This document shows positions 14,446 to 23,582 of a stretch of 38,990 bases of DNA, in pieces (position 1 is the first letter of the stretch; each line of letters begins with the position of its first letter). Position numbers and translations under genes: made by a program. This DNA is from a bacterium HR17 (GTDB lineage Bacteria; Armatimonadota; Fervidibacteria; Fervidibacterales; Fervidibacteraceae), in contig BEHT01000033.1 of the NCBI GenBank assembly GCA_002898575.1, positions 1-38,990 of the forward strand, in the 5' to 3' direction. Below the pieces are notes generated by a model. It ran no database searches. It was not told the origin of the DNA and was given only the letters and a program-made list of their open reading frames with translations.

Positions 14446-16220
14446 CCTGCGCCGTGACATTTTGCTTGTGTGGCTCTGCGTCGGTCAGCGCGGCGGACCC
14501 TGTGCCCGATAGCCCTCAAGGTGTGCCGACCGAACCGTTGAGCGTTTTTGACTGCCGAGCGGCGTGGCAAGGCACGGAGACACACATCGCCCCAGGGGCG
14601 TGGGAATTTGGCAGCGGTGCGGAACGGCTCATTTTGTCCGTTACGACGATACGAGTTCAATGGCAGCGCGACGGTCAACCGCTCGGTTGGAGTCAACTGC
14701 TGCCTCCGTTAGGCACCCGACCGACAGTCGTTCAAGTCCGCCGTGTGGGATGGCGTTGGTTAGCGTTTTTTCATCGGCATTTAGTGGCGTTTGCTTTTGC
14801 GGATGTACCGCCGACCGAGCGCATCGCTTCGCAAGGGAACGCGCCGATACCCACGCTTTACCCCCTAACGCCCTCCCAGCAGTGGCAATGGCGACCGCCG
14901 GACAGTTGGCAACCGCACACTTTATCGGACGGCAGTGTCGGGTTTGCTCCCCCGTTACAGCAACGGCGCTCTGTCTTTGTCCTCTCGCCGACGGACACAG
15001 CGCTGACTGACATCGCCGTGACGGCAGAAGTGTGCTTGAATGCAGGGCGCGGTATCGGTGTGGCTATCGGTTGGGGTGACGACGGCGGGCATGTCTGGCG
15101 ATGGCGGCGTGAAGGAAGCGATATGCGGGTGCAACTGGTCGCAGTCGCCCGCAGCGGCGACGAATGGAGCGAACAAGTGCTTTACGATGAACCGCTGCCG
15201 TTATCGCCGTTGCATTGGCAGCGGCTCCAAGTGTGGCGCTCTGGCGATCAACTGTGGGTGGGGTTGGACGGCGAAGTGCTGGCCTTTTGTCAAGATGCCC
15301 GCTTCGCAATGGGACAGGTCGGTGTATGGGCAGAAAAAGGTGAGACCCCATCGCCGTTGGTGCGCTCATTTACAATCGCTTCATGGCAGTGTGCTACGCT
15401 CGCACCCTCCACGGATACGGCGACACCGTTACCTTCCCGCCACGGGCAATGGCGCTTCAAAGGAAATGTGTGGACCCTGCAAAAGACGGCGAACCAAGAC
15501 GCGATGGCGTTGCTCGGTGATGCGGTGCCGCCATGTTGGTGGGTTGCAGATATCTTTTGGCAAGGAACGCCCGTCGGTCTGGTTTGGGGTTGGCGATCGG
15601 AAGATGACTGGTGCCTGTTGTCTCTGACGCCCACCTCAGCGGCAACGACAGTGACCCTCTGTGTGCGCCGGCGCGACGGTGAAGTCCCGTTAGCCCGTGA
15701 ACGCGTTTGGCTTCAGCCCAACGCGCTTTACCGCATCGCCGTGCGGTTGGACACCGACGAGGTCACCGGCTTGATCAATGGCATCCCCTTTGTGCGCGCT
15801 AAGGGTGTAACGCGGGGCAAAGTCGGACTGTGGGCGAAACAAACGATGACGCTGAAGCAGTTCTGGCTATTGACCGACGCGGAGATGTTGCTCCCCTTGA
15901 CACCGGACGATGGGGGGACAGTGCAACCTGCCGCCGATGCAGCCTGGATCGCGCACGAGGCGATCGCTTTTACCTTGCCTGCCGGGTTGCCGCCAGGTGT
16001 TCCGCAAACTGCACGGCTTAGTCAAGCGCCAGTGACGCTGTGGGTGGAGCGCACCCAACACCGATTGCAATTGCGTTTGGACTTCAACGACCGTCTCTTA
16101 GTCCAGACATCGGTGCGTCAACCGCTGACTTTGCCCCTCGCAGTGCGGCTGGAACGGCGTGACCGCTGGGTTTTGGTGTGGTTAGGCGAACGGTTGGTCT
16201 TGACAGCGAAATTACCCTGA
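14400..16220 (+). CDS. secreted protein with two jelly-roll (LamG/DUF1080-like) domains, function unknown
   Basis: A 606-residue protein. The start is TTG 14400, overlapping the FecR gene by 46 bases. It is chosen because it gives a complete signal peptide (charged MERRAY, hydrophobic Cys-rich core, GSASVSA cleavage region); no later start does. Two similar segments, at about residues 170-335 and 355-495, have the concanavalin-like jelly-roll look of glycan-binding domains. Examples are GRGIGVAIGWGDDGGHVWRW with GQVGVWAEKGE, and GLVWGWRSEDDWCLLSL with GKVGLWAK, so the domain appears duplicated. The last 100 residues are also beta-rich. No catalytic motif was recognised. Overlap with the FecR/barrel gene implies coupled translation and perhaps a joint surface role. 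Its 3' end is partly duplicated downstream. Confidence 0.65.
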   Translation: MERRAYLQHCICFALTCAVTFCLCGSASVSAADPVPDSPQGVPTEPLSVFDCRAAWQGTETHIAPGAWEFGSGAERLILSVTTIRVQWQRDGQPLGWSQLLPPLGTRPTVVQVRRVGWRWLAFFHRHLVAFAFADVPPTERIASQGNAPIPTLYPLTPSQQWQWRPPDSWQPHTLSDGSVGFAPPLQQRRSVFVLSPTDTALTDIAVTAEVCLNAGRGIGVAIGWGDDGGHVWRWRREGSDMRVQLVAVARSGDEWSEQVLYDEPLPLSPLHWQRLQVWRSGDQLWVGLDGEVLAFCQDARFAMGQVGVWAEKGETPSPLVRSFTIASWQCATLAPSTDTATPLPSRHGQWRFKGNVWTLQKTANQDAMALLGDAVPPCWWVADIFWQGTPVGLVWGWRSEDDWCLLSLTPTSAATTVTLCVRRRDGEVPLARERVWLQPNALYRIAVRLDTDEVTGLINGIPFVRAKGVTRGKVGLWAKQTMTLKQFWLLTDAEMLLPLTPDDGGTVQPAADAAWIAHEAIAFTLPAGLPPGVPQTARLSQAPVTLWVERTQHRLQLRLDFNDRLLVQTSVRQPLTLPLAVRLERRDRWVLVWLGERLVLTAKLP

Positions 16221-16284
16221 CAGGTTCTTTACGCCAACCGAGCCTACTGTGCGGCGAACGGTCGGTCTTGACAGCGAAATTACC
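16185..16284 (+). repeat. 32-base direct repeat: 3' end of the jelly-roll gene and a downstream copy
   Basis: Bases 16185-16216, the last codons before the stop, recur at 16253-16284 with a single T/C difference, 68 bases apart. Both copies run from GGCGAACGG to CGAAATTACC. The second copy lies outside the gene. This looks like a local duplication or the remains of an older insertion. From 16285 to the repeat array at 16376 I see nothing else. Confidence 0.85.
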
Positions 16285-16375
16285 TCGTGCCTTTTAGGTG
16301 TCATCGGAACATGGGTGATACGCGCAATGACCCACCCAAACACCCTTTTGGTCTTCGTTTGCTGTGTTGAATAAT

Positions 16376-16976
16376 TCGGAGGGCGGCTCTCCTGAGCTGC
16401 CGCAAGGAAATCGGCGCGTCAAGAGACGCGCCCTCCGAAGGTTGAAGGTTTGTTCGGAGGGCGGCTCTCAGAGCCGCCGCAAGGAAATCGGCGCGTCAAG
16501 AGACGCGCCCTCCGAAGGTTGAAGGTTTGTTCGGAGGGCGGCTCTCAGAGCCGCCGCAAGGAAATCGGCGCGTCAAGAGACGCGCCCTCCGAAGGTTGAA
16601 GGTTTGTTCGGAGGGCGGCTCTCAGAGCCGCCGCAAGGAAATCGGCGCGTCAAGAGACGCGCCCTCCGAAGGTTGAAGGTTTGTTCGGAGGGCGGCTCTC
16701 AGAGCCGCCGCAAGGAAATCGGCGCGTCAAGAGACGCGCCCTCCGAATGTTGAAGGTTTATTCGGAGGGCGGTTCTCCTGAGCCGCCAAAAACCAAACGG
16801 CGCGTCAGAAAACGCGCCCTCCGAAGGTTGAAGGTTTGTTCGGAGGGCGGCTCTCCTGAGCCGCCGAAAAGAAATTGGCGCATCAGGAGATGCGCCCTCC
16901 GAGTGTTGAAGGTTTTTCGGAGGGCGGCTCTCCTGAGCCGCCGAAAATTGGTGCGTCAGAAGACACGCCCGCCGAG
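16376..16976. repeat. structured tandem repeat array 2 (eight units)
   Basis: Eight units start at 16376, 16454, 16531, 16608, 16685, 16762, 16840 and 16917, a period of 77-78 bases. They lie between the convergent jelly-roll (+) and VWA (-) genes. The 63-base core has outer arms TCGGAGGG/CCCTCCGA around hairpins GGCGGCTC/GAGCCGCC and GGCGCGTC/GACGCGCC, the same as array 1. The linker AGGTTGAAGGTTTGT differs from that of array 1. Units 2-5 are essentially identical and the flanking units diverge, consistent with recent expansion in the middle. Unit 7 has GGCGCATC/GATGCGCC, a paired change that keeps the stem. Units 1 and 6 have changes compatible with G-U pairs. The last unit is the most decayed. 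Confidence 0.93.
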
Positions 16977-17023
16977 GCATTGCCAAAAGGGAAATTCAAC
17001 AAAACGCCTTCGTTCCCTCACGC

Positions 17024-18244
17024 CTAACCCGCCGTTGCGGTATCCGCGTCCATGACGATGACGGCGCCGAAGGGCATTCGGACGACTTGCTGCGGGTCAG
17101 GGCGACTCAGCACCCACAGCACGGGGTAAGGCGGCGGTGCACTGGGGTATTCGCCCATCCCATCTGTCAGGTAAATGACGGCTTCAGGGACAGGGGGGTG
17201 ACGAAACCGCTCAAACGCGGGGCGAAAATCCGTCCCACCCCGTCCCACCAACGCCGTCGCCTCAGGCAACGGCACAAAGGGCGGAAACGCTTCGTCGCTC
17301 GTCACTTCCACATCGCAAGTGACCAAGCGCAGCGTCAAACGCGGGTAAGCGCGGCGGATGGCAAGCACTTCCCGCCAAAATTGCGCCAATTGCTCCCGCG
17401 TGATGGAACCCGAAGTGTCAACGGCGATACCCAAGACGCCCGACCGTTCCCGCTGCGCTTTGGGCAACAACGCCACCTGCAAGTAGCGCCGTGAGGGCGG
17501 GTAGTTCCAATGGCTGATGACTTGACGCTGCACGAATTGGTGCAGCACCTTTTGCCACGCCACTTTCGCCGTCGGCTCCGCAGCGACCCACTCCTCCGCC
17601 CAGGCAGGCACTGTGCCGTAACCCCTCACGCGCTCCGCAAACTCCACCGCTTCCTGCACCCATTGCCGCCACACTTCGGGAGACGGCGCATCGGTTGCCA
17701 GCGGCAATTGGCAACGCCCATGCGCACCCGCTGCGCCCGCAGCCGCCTGCTTTTTCCGCTGCGTCGCTGCCGTGCCGCTTCCCGACGCCGTTGAGCGTCT
17801 TGCCAGCAGCCAGTATTTCGCCTCCGTGGACAACCGCTCCCATTCCGCATCGCTCATCCCAAACCGCTGCGGGCACACGACAGCGGCGAACGCAGGCAAC
17901 TTTCCGAAAGCGGGGCGTAGCAAACGGTTGACCGTGTCGTCGGCAGCGATGTTCCACGCGTTGGCATCGTCTTTGTCGGCACCCCGCAGCGGGTGGGACA
18001 AGGCAGCGTGCAGAGTTTCATGGGCGACGAGGAAAATCAGCGCCTCGTCGCTCAACCGCTGCACAAATCCGGCGCGGTAAAACACCCGTCGCCCGTCCGT
18101 TGCAGCGGTCGGCACTTCACGGGCATCCGCTTCCGTCGCCGATAAAAGGCGATGCTCCAACCGCAGTGCCAACGCCCCATAAAACGGCAAGCGCACCAAC
18201 AATGCGGACAACGCCTTCCGCAATCGCTGCTCCGGCACCGCCAT
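17024..18244 (-). CDS. VWA-like/putative metallopeptidase domain protein (DUF2201 type)
   Basis: A 406-residue cytoplasmic protein. The N-terminal half has a zinc-peptidase-like HExxH motif (HETLH, residues 75-79) followed by ALSHPLRG. An Ala/Gly-rich low-complexity linker covers about 150-178. The C-terminal half is a von Willebrand A-type domain with the MIDAS signature DTSGS (276-280), GGTDF and YLTDG. This is the two-part layout of DUF2201 proteins, which often sit beside a MoxR-type AAA+ ATPase and act with it as a chaperone-like pair. No such ATPase is in the window. ATG 18244 follows a GGGGTGAAAG stretch. rhaB lies 42 bases upstream on the same strand, but no functional link is evident. 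Peptidase activity is unproven. Confidence 0.85.
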   Translation of the reverse strand: MAVPEQRLRKALSALLVRLPFYGALALRLEHRLLSATEADAREVPTAATDGRRVFYRAGFVQRLSDEALIFLVAHETLHAALSHPLRGADKDDANAWNIAADDTVNRLLRPAFGKLPAFAAVVCPQRFGMSDAEWERLSTEAKYWLLARRSTASGSGTAATQRKKQAAAGAAGAHGRCQLPLATDAPSPEVWRQWVQEAVEFAERVRGYGTVPAWAEEWVAAEPTAKVAWQKVLHQFVQRQVISHWNYPPSRRYLQVALLPKAQRERSGVLGIAVDTSGSITREQLAQFWREVLAIRRAYPRLTLRLVTCDVEVTSDEAFPPFVPLPEATALVGRGGTDFRPAFERFRHPPVPEAVIYLTDGMGEYPSAPPPYPVLWVLSRPDPQQVVRMPFGAVIVMDADTATAG

Positions 18245-18286
18245 CGGTCTTTCACCCCGCCGATGCGCCCGCGGTTTGCAGTCAAC

Positions 18287-19774
18287 TCAGCACTGCTGCA
18301 GCCACTGGCAAAACCGTTCGTAGGCGTGTTGCCAGCGTTCATCGGGACGCGGTTCAAAGGTGCGCAAATCGAACGAGTTGCGCACGACCGCCCGCAACTC
18401 GGCGTGCGAACCGAGATAGCCCAACGCAATCGCCTGCACCAGCGCGTTGCCCGTCGCTGTCGCTTCCACGGGACCTGCGACCACGACTTTACCCGTTGCG
18501 TCCGCCGTGAACTGATTGAGCAGCCAATTGCGCGCCCCGCCCCCGACGATGTGCACCGTGCTGACCCTTTTGCCCATCAACTCCTCTAAGCGTTCAAGGA
18601 CCCAGCGATATTTGAGCGCTAACCCTTCCAGACAGCACCGCACAAATTCGCCGACCGTTTCAGGTTCAGGTTGCTGCGTGTCGCGGCAAAAACGGCGGAC
18701 GGCGTCTAGCATGTTTTCAGGCGCAAGGAAACGCGGATCGTCTGGGTCAACGAAGCATTTGAAGGGCTGCGCTTCCGCTGCCATCTGGGTCAGTTGCTCG
18801 TAGGTGAACGCGTGTCCCTCTCGCGCCCACATCCTGCGGCACTCAGCGATCAACCACATGCCCGTTACATTCCGCAGCAACCGAAAAGTCCCGTAAACGC
18901 CGCCTTCGTTGGTGAAATTGAACCTCAGCGATTTGTCCGTGATGACAGGTTGGCGCACCTCCGTCCCAACCAACGACCAAGTGCCCGAACTGATGTAAGC
19001 CGCTTGTTCGTCGCTCAACGGTGTCGCAGCGACAGCGGATGCGGTGTCGTGCGATGCGGGCGCGACGACTTTGATGGCGTGGGTCGCTCGCACCTCATCG
19101 GCGACTGCAGGGCGCAAATCGCCCAACACTGTTCCCGCTGGGACAACCGGGCACCGCAGCAGGCGCGTCGGAATCCCCAATTTGCGCAGCAAATATTTTG
19201 CCCAAGCGCCCTTACGCGGGTCGTAAAACTGTGTCGTCGTCGCGTCGGTGAACTCGTTAACCTTTTCGCCGCTGAGCCAAAAGTGGAACAGGTCGGGCAT
19301 CATTAACAAGGTGCGGGCGATGCGCAACTGGGGCGCCTTTTGCACGACCATTGCCAGCAGTTGATAGAGCGTGTTCAACCGCATGAATTGGATGCCCGTG
19401 CGCCGGTAAATCACCTCGCGCCCGACCCGCTCAAAAGCCAGTTCCATCATTCCTTCCGTGCGCTTGTCGCGGTAATGGTAAGGGTTACCGACCAGTTCAT
19501 CGTTGGCATCCAGCAGCGCAAAATCCACACCCCAAGTGTCCACCCCGATGGAGACGACTTGCTCACCGAACTTCTGCACTGCCGCCGCCAGCCCGTTTTT
19601 GATGTCCGTCCACAGCCGTAACACATCCCAGTAGATGTGCTCGCCGATGCGGACGGGACCGTTGGGGAAACGATAGATTTCTTCCAGTTCAAACCGACCG
19701 TCGCTCAATTTACCAGCCAACACGCGCCCGCTTTCCGCCCCCAAATCAACGGCGACCAACACGACTTGTGCCAT
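18287..19774 (-). CDS. rhaB: rhamnulokinase
   Basis: A 495-residue sugar kinase of the FGGY family, near the normal RhaB length. It opens with the phosphate-binding VDLGAESGRVL and has GVDTWGVDFALLD, typical of rhamnulokinases. Further landmarks are the substrate-region NPYHYRD, PASHDTASAVAA, YISSGTWSLVG and the ADP-binding IVGGGARNWLLNQ. It phosphorylates L-rhamnulose to L-rhamnulose-1-phosphate with ATP in L-rhamnose use; it could act on a related ketose. GGAGGTGG lies about 9 bases before ATG 19774. No rhamnose isomerase, aldolase or transporter gene is adjacent, so the pathway is presumably dispersed. The helicase gene upstream ends 29 bases away, which suggests co-transcription without functional logic. 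Confidence 0.93.
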   Translation of the reverse strand: MAQVVLVAVDLGAESGRVLAGKLSDGRFELEEIYRFPNGPVRIGEHIYWDVLRLWTDIKNGLAAAVQKFGEQVVSIGVDTWGVDFALLDANDELVGNPYHYRDKRTEGMMELAFERVGREVIYRRTGIQFMRLNTLYQLLAMVVQKAPQLRIARTLLMMPDLFHFWLSGEKVNEFTDATTTQFYDPRKGAWAKYLLRKLGIPTRLLRCPVVPAGTVLGDLRPAVADEVRATHAIKVVAPASHDTASAVAATPLSDEQAAYISSGTWSLVGTEVRQPVITDKSLRFNFTNEGGVYGTFRLLRNVTGMWLIAECRRMWAREGHAFTYEQLTQMAAEAQPFKCFVDPDDPRFLAPENMLDAVRRFCRDTQQPEPETVGEFVRCCLEGLALKYRWVLERLEELMGKRVSTVHIVGGGARNWLLNQFTADATGKVVVAGPVEATATGNALVQAIALGYLGSHAELRAVVRNSFDLRTFEPRPDERWQHAYERFCQWLQQC

Positions 19775-19803
19775 CGCGTTGCCACCTCCGTGCCCGCCGA
19801 AGT

Positions 19804-22089
19804 TCAGCGCAATGGTTCTAAAGGCGCATACGCTAACGCCAACCGTTTCTTGCCCACTGTGGCGTCATCAAACTGCACGACGACGATGCCGTCGTCGTCA
19901 AGGGCGACGATTTTGCCGTCACCAAATTTTTGGTGGCGCACCCGCATGCCGACCCGCACCTCGTCAGGCGACAGCCGCTTCCTGATGTTGCCGATGACCG
20001 CCGGCGTTGAGGGGGCTGCTGCGGAGCGCTGCGCCACAGCGCGCGCCAGTTGGCGCACATCCGTCTCACTACGGATTCCGGTCGGCGTCGGCGCTTCCAT
20101 GCGCAAAAACCCTTGCGGTGTCGGAACGCCCCGCCACTCGTCCACCAAACTTTGGGGCAGTTCGTCCCAAAAGCGGGACGGGTCGGTCGGCGCGTAACGC
20201 GTTTCACCCCACTTGCCTGTCAGCCACCCACGCCGTTGCGCGTAGGTCAAAAACGCGTAGTCTTTCGCCCTCGTCAAAGCGACGTAAAACAGCCGCCGCT
20301 CCTCTTCCAGTTGCCACGCATCGTCCACACTGCGGGCGTGCGGGAACAAACCCTCTTCCAGCCCGACGATGAACACGACGGGAAACTCCAGCCCTTTGGC
20401 GCTGTGCGCTGTGATGAGCGTGACGGACTCGCTATGCCAATCGGTTTCGTCCTGCGGCGACAGCAGCGCCAGTTGTTCCAAAAAGAGCGGCAGCGTTTGC
20501 GCCGCAGGTCCAGCGCCAAATTGGCGCTCCGCCGCTGCGACCAACTGGGCAAGGTTTTCCATCCGCTCTTGCCCCCTCAAACGGTCTTCGGTCTTGGCGA
20601 TGTAATCGGCGTAACCGATGGCGTTGACGATATGCTCAATCAACTGCGGCAGCGTCAGTGTTTGCGCCTGCGTCTGTAGCGTTCGCAGCAGATCGCCAAA
20701 TGCCTTCACTGCCGTTCGTGCCCGCGCGTCCAATTGAGCCAACGCTTCACCGCTCCAAACGACCTCTAAGACAGGCGTTCGCGTTTGCGCGGCAAAGGCG
20801 CGCAACCGCTCCACCGTGCGCTCACCGATGCCGCGTGGCGGCAAGTTAATGACCCGTTGCAAACTCACTTCATCCGCAGGGTTGACGATCAATCGCAGGT
20901 AGGCGATGATGTCCTTGATTTCCCTGCGTTCGTAGAACCGCAACGCCCCGACGACACGGTAGGGAATACCCCAGCGGATGAAGGTTTCCTCAAACGGGCG
21001 CGATTGGGCGTTGACGCGGTAGATGACCGCAAAATCGCCGTAGCGATATTTGCCCTCCCGCACCCATCCGGTCACGACGCTGGCGACGAACGCCGCTTCC
21101 TCGTGGTCGTCTTGCGCGCGGAACAGGATGACAGGCTCACCGCCGGCGCGCACAGCGCGCAGGCGTTTTTCGTGCCGATACCTGTTGCGCCGAATGACAT
21201 GCCATGCCGTGTCCAAGATGAGTTGCGTGGAACGATAGTTGCGTTCCAGCGTAAAGACGCGCAAGTCGGGAAACCGCTTGGGCAACTCCAACATCAACCG
21301 CACATCCGAGCCCCGCCACGAGAAGATGTTTTGATCGTCGTCGCCGATGACGAACAGGTTGCGGTGCTTAGCAGCCAACAACAGTGTCAATTCGTGTTGG
21401 ATGCGGTTGACATCCTGATACTCGTCCACGAGCACATGCAAAAAGCGTGTCTGGTAGTAGTCGGCGACGGACGGATGTCCCTGCAGCATTTTCAGCGCCA
21501 GCCACAGCAAATCGTCAAAATCAACGGCTTTGGCTTGGCGCAATGCGTCCTGGTAGCGCCGATAGACGCGGGCAACGACTTCCTGAAAAGGCGTCTCGGC
21601 GATTTCTGCCAGTTCCTCTGGCGTGACCATTGCGGTCTTGGCGTCGCTGATGGCGGCGTGAATGGCGGAAACGGGATAGCGGTCAGTGTCAAGGTTCAAG
21701 TCGCGGGCGATGGCTTTGAGCAAGTTGCGCTGGTCGTCTTCATCGTAGATGATGAAGTTGGCGGGCAATCCGACGGTTAGCCCGTGTTGGCGCAACATGC
21801 GCGCGCAAGCGGCATGGAAAGTGCCCAACCACATCGCTTCCACCGCATGCCCGACCAGCCCTTCCAAGCGTTGGCGGATTTCGTCAGCGGCTTTGTTGGT
21901 GAAGGTGACGGCGAAAATCCGATGGGCGGGCACCCGTCGCGCCAACAGCAAATAGGCGATGCGGTAAGTGAGCACCCGCGTTTTGCCGCTGCCCGCTCCC
22001 GCAAAGACCATGATGGGTCCATCGGGCGCCGCCACCGCTTCCCGCTGTTGCTCGTCCAGTTCGCTCAACAATCGCTCCAATACATCCAT
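19804..22089 (-). CDS. pcrA: UvrD/PcrA-type DNA helicase
   Basis: A 761-residue superfamily 1A 3'-5' helicase, with the usual PcrA length. Motifs appear in order: Q-motif region LDEQQREAV, Walker A AGAGSGKT (30-37), VDEYQDVNRIQ (motif II), GDDDQNIFSWRG (III), LERNYRST (IV), LPPRGIGERT, HSAKGLEFPVVFIVG (V) and YVALTRAK (VI). The C-terminal segment VGMRVRHQKFGDGKIV is the small Tudor-like domain of PcrA that contacts RNA polymerase. It works in nucleotide excision repair, replication restart and clearing of recombinase filaments. I chose ATG 22089; TTG 22110 and GTG 22101 are in-frame alternatives, and no start has a strong Shine-Dalgarno. nurA lies upstream on the same strand after a 188-base gap. 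Confidence 0.94.
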   Translation of the reverse strand: MDVLERLLSELDEQQREAVAAPDGPIMVFAGAGSGKTRVLTYRIAYLLLARRVPAHRIFAVTFTNKAADEIRQRLEGLVGHAVEAMWLGTFHAACARMLRQHGLTVGLPANFIIYDEDDQRNLLKAIARDLNLDTDRYPVSAIHAAISDAKTAMVTPEELAEIAETPFQEVVARVYRRYQDALRQAKAVDFDDLLWLALKMLQGHPSVADYYQTRFLHVLVDEYQDVNRIQHELTLLLAAKHRNLFVIGDDDQNIFSWRGSDVRLMLELPKRFPDLRVFTLERNYRSTQLILDTAWHVIRRNRYRHEKRLRAVRAGGEPVILFRAQDDHEEAAFVASVVTGWVREGKYRYGDFAVIYRVNAQSRPFEETFIRWGIPYRVVGALRFYERREIKDIIAYLRLIVNPADEVSLQRVINLPPRGIGERTVERLRAFAAQTRTPVLEVVWSGEALAQLDARARTAVKAFGDLLRTLQTQAQTLTLPQLIEHIVNAIGYADYIAKTEDRLRGQERMENLAQLVAAAERQFGAGPAAQTLPLFLEQLALLSPQDETDWHSESVTLITAHSAKGLEFPVVFIVGLEEGLFPHARSVDDAWQLEEERRLFYVALTRAKDYAFLTYAQRRGWLTGKWGETRYAPTDPSRFWDELPQSLVDEWRGVPTPQGFLRMEAPTPTGIRSETDVRQLARAVAQRSAAAPSTPAVIGNIRKRLSPDEVRVGMRVRHQKFGDGKIVALDDDGIVVVQFDDATVGKKRLALAYAPLEPLR

Positions 22090-22277
22090 GATACCGTTCA
22101 CCGCTCTCAAACTTTGGCACGATCACTCTGCTGCGTTTGTTGTTTTGTCAGGCAACCGCCAAGCGCAACCGCGTTCAGATTTCACCCGGTGCATTTTACA
22201 GTTCGGCGTCGTCGCTGGGAGGCAAAGCGACGAAGTGGGCAAAGCGTCGCCGCCCTTTCAGGATGACCCCTGGTGCG

Positions 22278-23450
22278 TCAAATCGTTGGTGTGCGTTTCG
22301 CCATAAGTTTAAAGGTCATGCTGACTTTCATGCCCTGCCGAACGAGAGCGGCTTCCAGCATCTCATAAAACAGTTCGCGTTCGGCACCCCGCACGACGGC
22401 TTGCTCATGGGCTTCCGCCAGCGCGACAGGGTAGCCCCGCCCCTTTTGCGCTTGGTCGTAAACGACGGCGTGCACGAGGTTAAGCCATTCCTCGTTTTCA
22501 GCGACCCACTGCGGGATTTCCACGCGGGCGATTTCCAAGCCGGCGTGCAAGTAGAAAAAGCGGATACGATGGGCACCGTATTCGCTCAGGATTTGAGAAC
22601 TGCTGGCGAAGACCGCTGAGCGTTCGCCGGGTTTCAGGAGACGCTCAAAGAGTTGAGCATCGGTGACACCTTCAATGACGGCGCAGGGGGGCGATGCGTT
22701 GCGTTGCAGCCATTCACAGCGGTCGCAGTTGGCGACCTCGTAGGGACACAAGCCGACCCGCAAACCGTTGATGACATCGGTACTGCCCGGACCGCTGATG
22801 TATCCGGCGATAGGGACGCCCAACTGGCGGAGCGCATCCATCGCCCGCAGAAAGCGGGTCAAAGTGTCTTTGTGGAAGTCAGGCGGCTTGCCTTCCAGCG
22901 TCCACAGGATGAGCGTGCCGTCCACGAGGGCAACGGCGGGCCGCTGCGTCCACCGCTGCGCCAGCCGCACCAGTTCGCCGATTTCCATCAAATGCCGCCG
23001 CACGGCGACGACTTCTTCGCTGACCAACACTCGTCGCCCGCCCCAACGGTGATAGAGTTCGTGCTCGCGGTAAAAAAGGCGGGGGCGGTTGCTCAAATGG
23101 GGTGCCATATCAAAACCGTAAGGCAACGCGACGGAACCGATGTTGATGAGGTAGCACATCATCGCTTCGTGACGGTCGGGAAAGATCTGCGACCCGTCCG
23201 ATGCCAACACAAGCCTGCGTTCAGGGCACGGGGGCAGCGGAAAAACCTGCGCAGGCGGCGTTTGCACACCCGCAAGCAGCCATGAAGTTTTGCTGCGGGC
23301 AATTTTGTCGGCGAGGTGGGGGTAACTCGCTTGCCAGCGTCGCGCTTCCTGCGCGGCGATACCGACCCGTAACCCGAAATCTTGCCGCCGTCCCGCCTGT
23401 TCCCGCACCATGCCCAGTAATTGCCGCTGCACTTCGGCGAAATTGAGCAT
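22278..23450 (-). CDS. nurA: NurA-type nuclease domain protein
   Basis: A 390-residue protein with the NurA nuclease pattern. The first acidic motif is LASDGSQIFPDRH (Asp85), followed by ALVDGTLILW. Further on are GYISGPGSTDVI and ERSAVFASSSQIL, with HAVVYDQAQKGRGYPVALAEAH near the end, which matches conserved C-terminal NurA positions. NurA resects double-strand DNA ends together with the HerA translocase in archaea and some bacteria. No HerA gene is in the window; a PcrA helicase gene is next. ATG 23450 is used; GTG 23462 is an alternative, and both follow an AGGTAGGGTGA stretch. A CX2C pair (NCDRCEW) may be structural. Nuclease family assignment is good; the biological partner is unknown. 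Confidence 0.85.
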   Translation of the reverse strand: MLNFAEVQRQLLGMVREQAGRRQDFGLRVGIAAQEARRWQASYPHLADKIARSKTSWLLAGVQTPPAQVFPLPPCPERRLVLASDGSQIFPDRHEAMMCYLINIGSVALPYGFDMAPHLSNRPRLFYREHELYHRWGGRRVLVSEEVVAVRRHLMEIGELVRLAQRWTQRPAVALVDGTLILWTLEGKPPDFHKDTLTRFLRAMDALRQLGVPIAGYISGPGSTDVINGLRVGLCPYEVANCDRCEWLQRNASPPCAVIEGVTDAQLFERLLKPGERSAVFASSSQILSEYGAHRIRFFYLHAGLEIARVEIPQWVAENEEWLNLVHAVVYDQAQKGRGYPVALAEAHEQAVVRGAERELFYEMLEAALVRQGMKVSMTFKLMAKRTPTI

Positions 23451-23582
23451 CGCCACCGTCACCCTACCTTGAACGCGTCAGGCGTCACTGCTTACACCGA
23501 AAGTTTTGCGCTGCCGAGGTGTGTGACGCTATCGGCACATCGTCCGTTTGCGAGCCGATTAGCGTTTGCTTTGGCATCGGTG

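Noticed and set aside
16376-16976. CRISPR array
   Set aside because: Units of 77-78 bases are repeated over their full length, including the linkers; there are no unique spacers and no cas genes.
16681-17055. Repetitive plus-strand frame over array 2
   Set aside because: Same reason: translation of the structured repeats, with no ribosome site.
20785-21780. 331-residue plus-strand frame within pcrA
   Set aside because: Antisense to intact helicase motifs; typical of GC-rich shadow frames.
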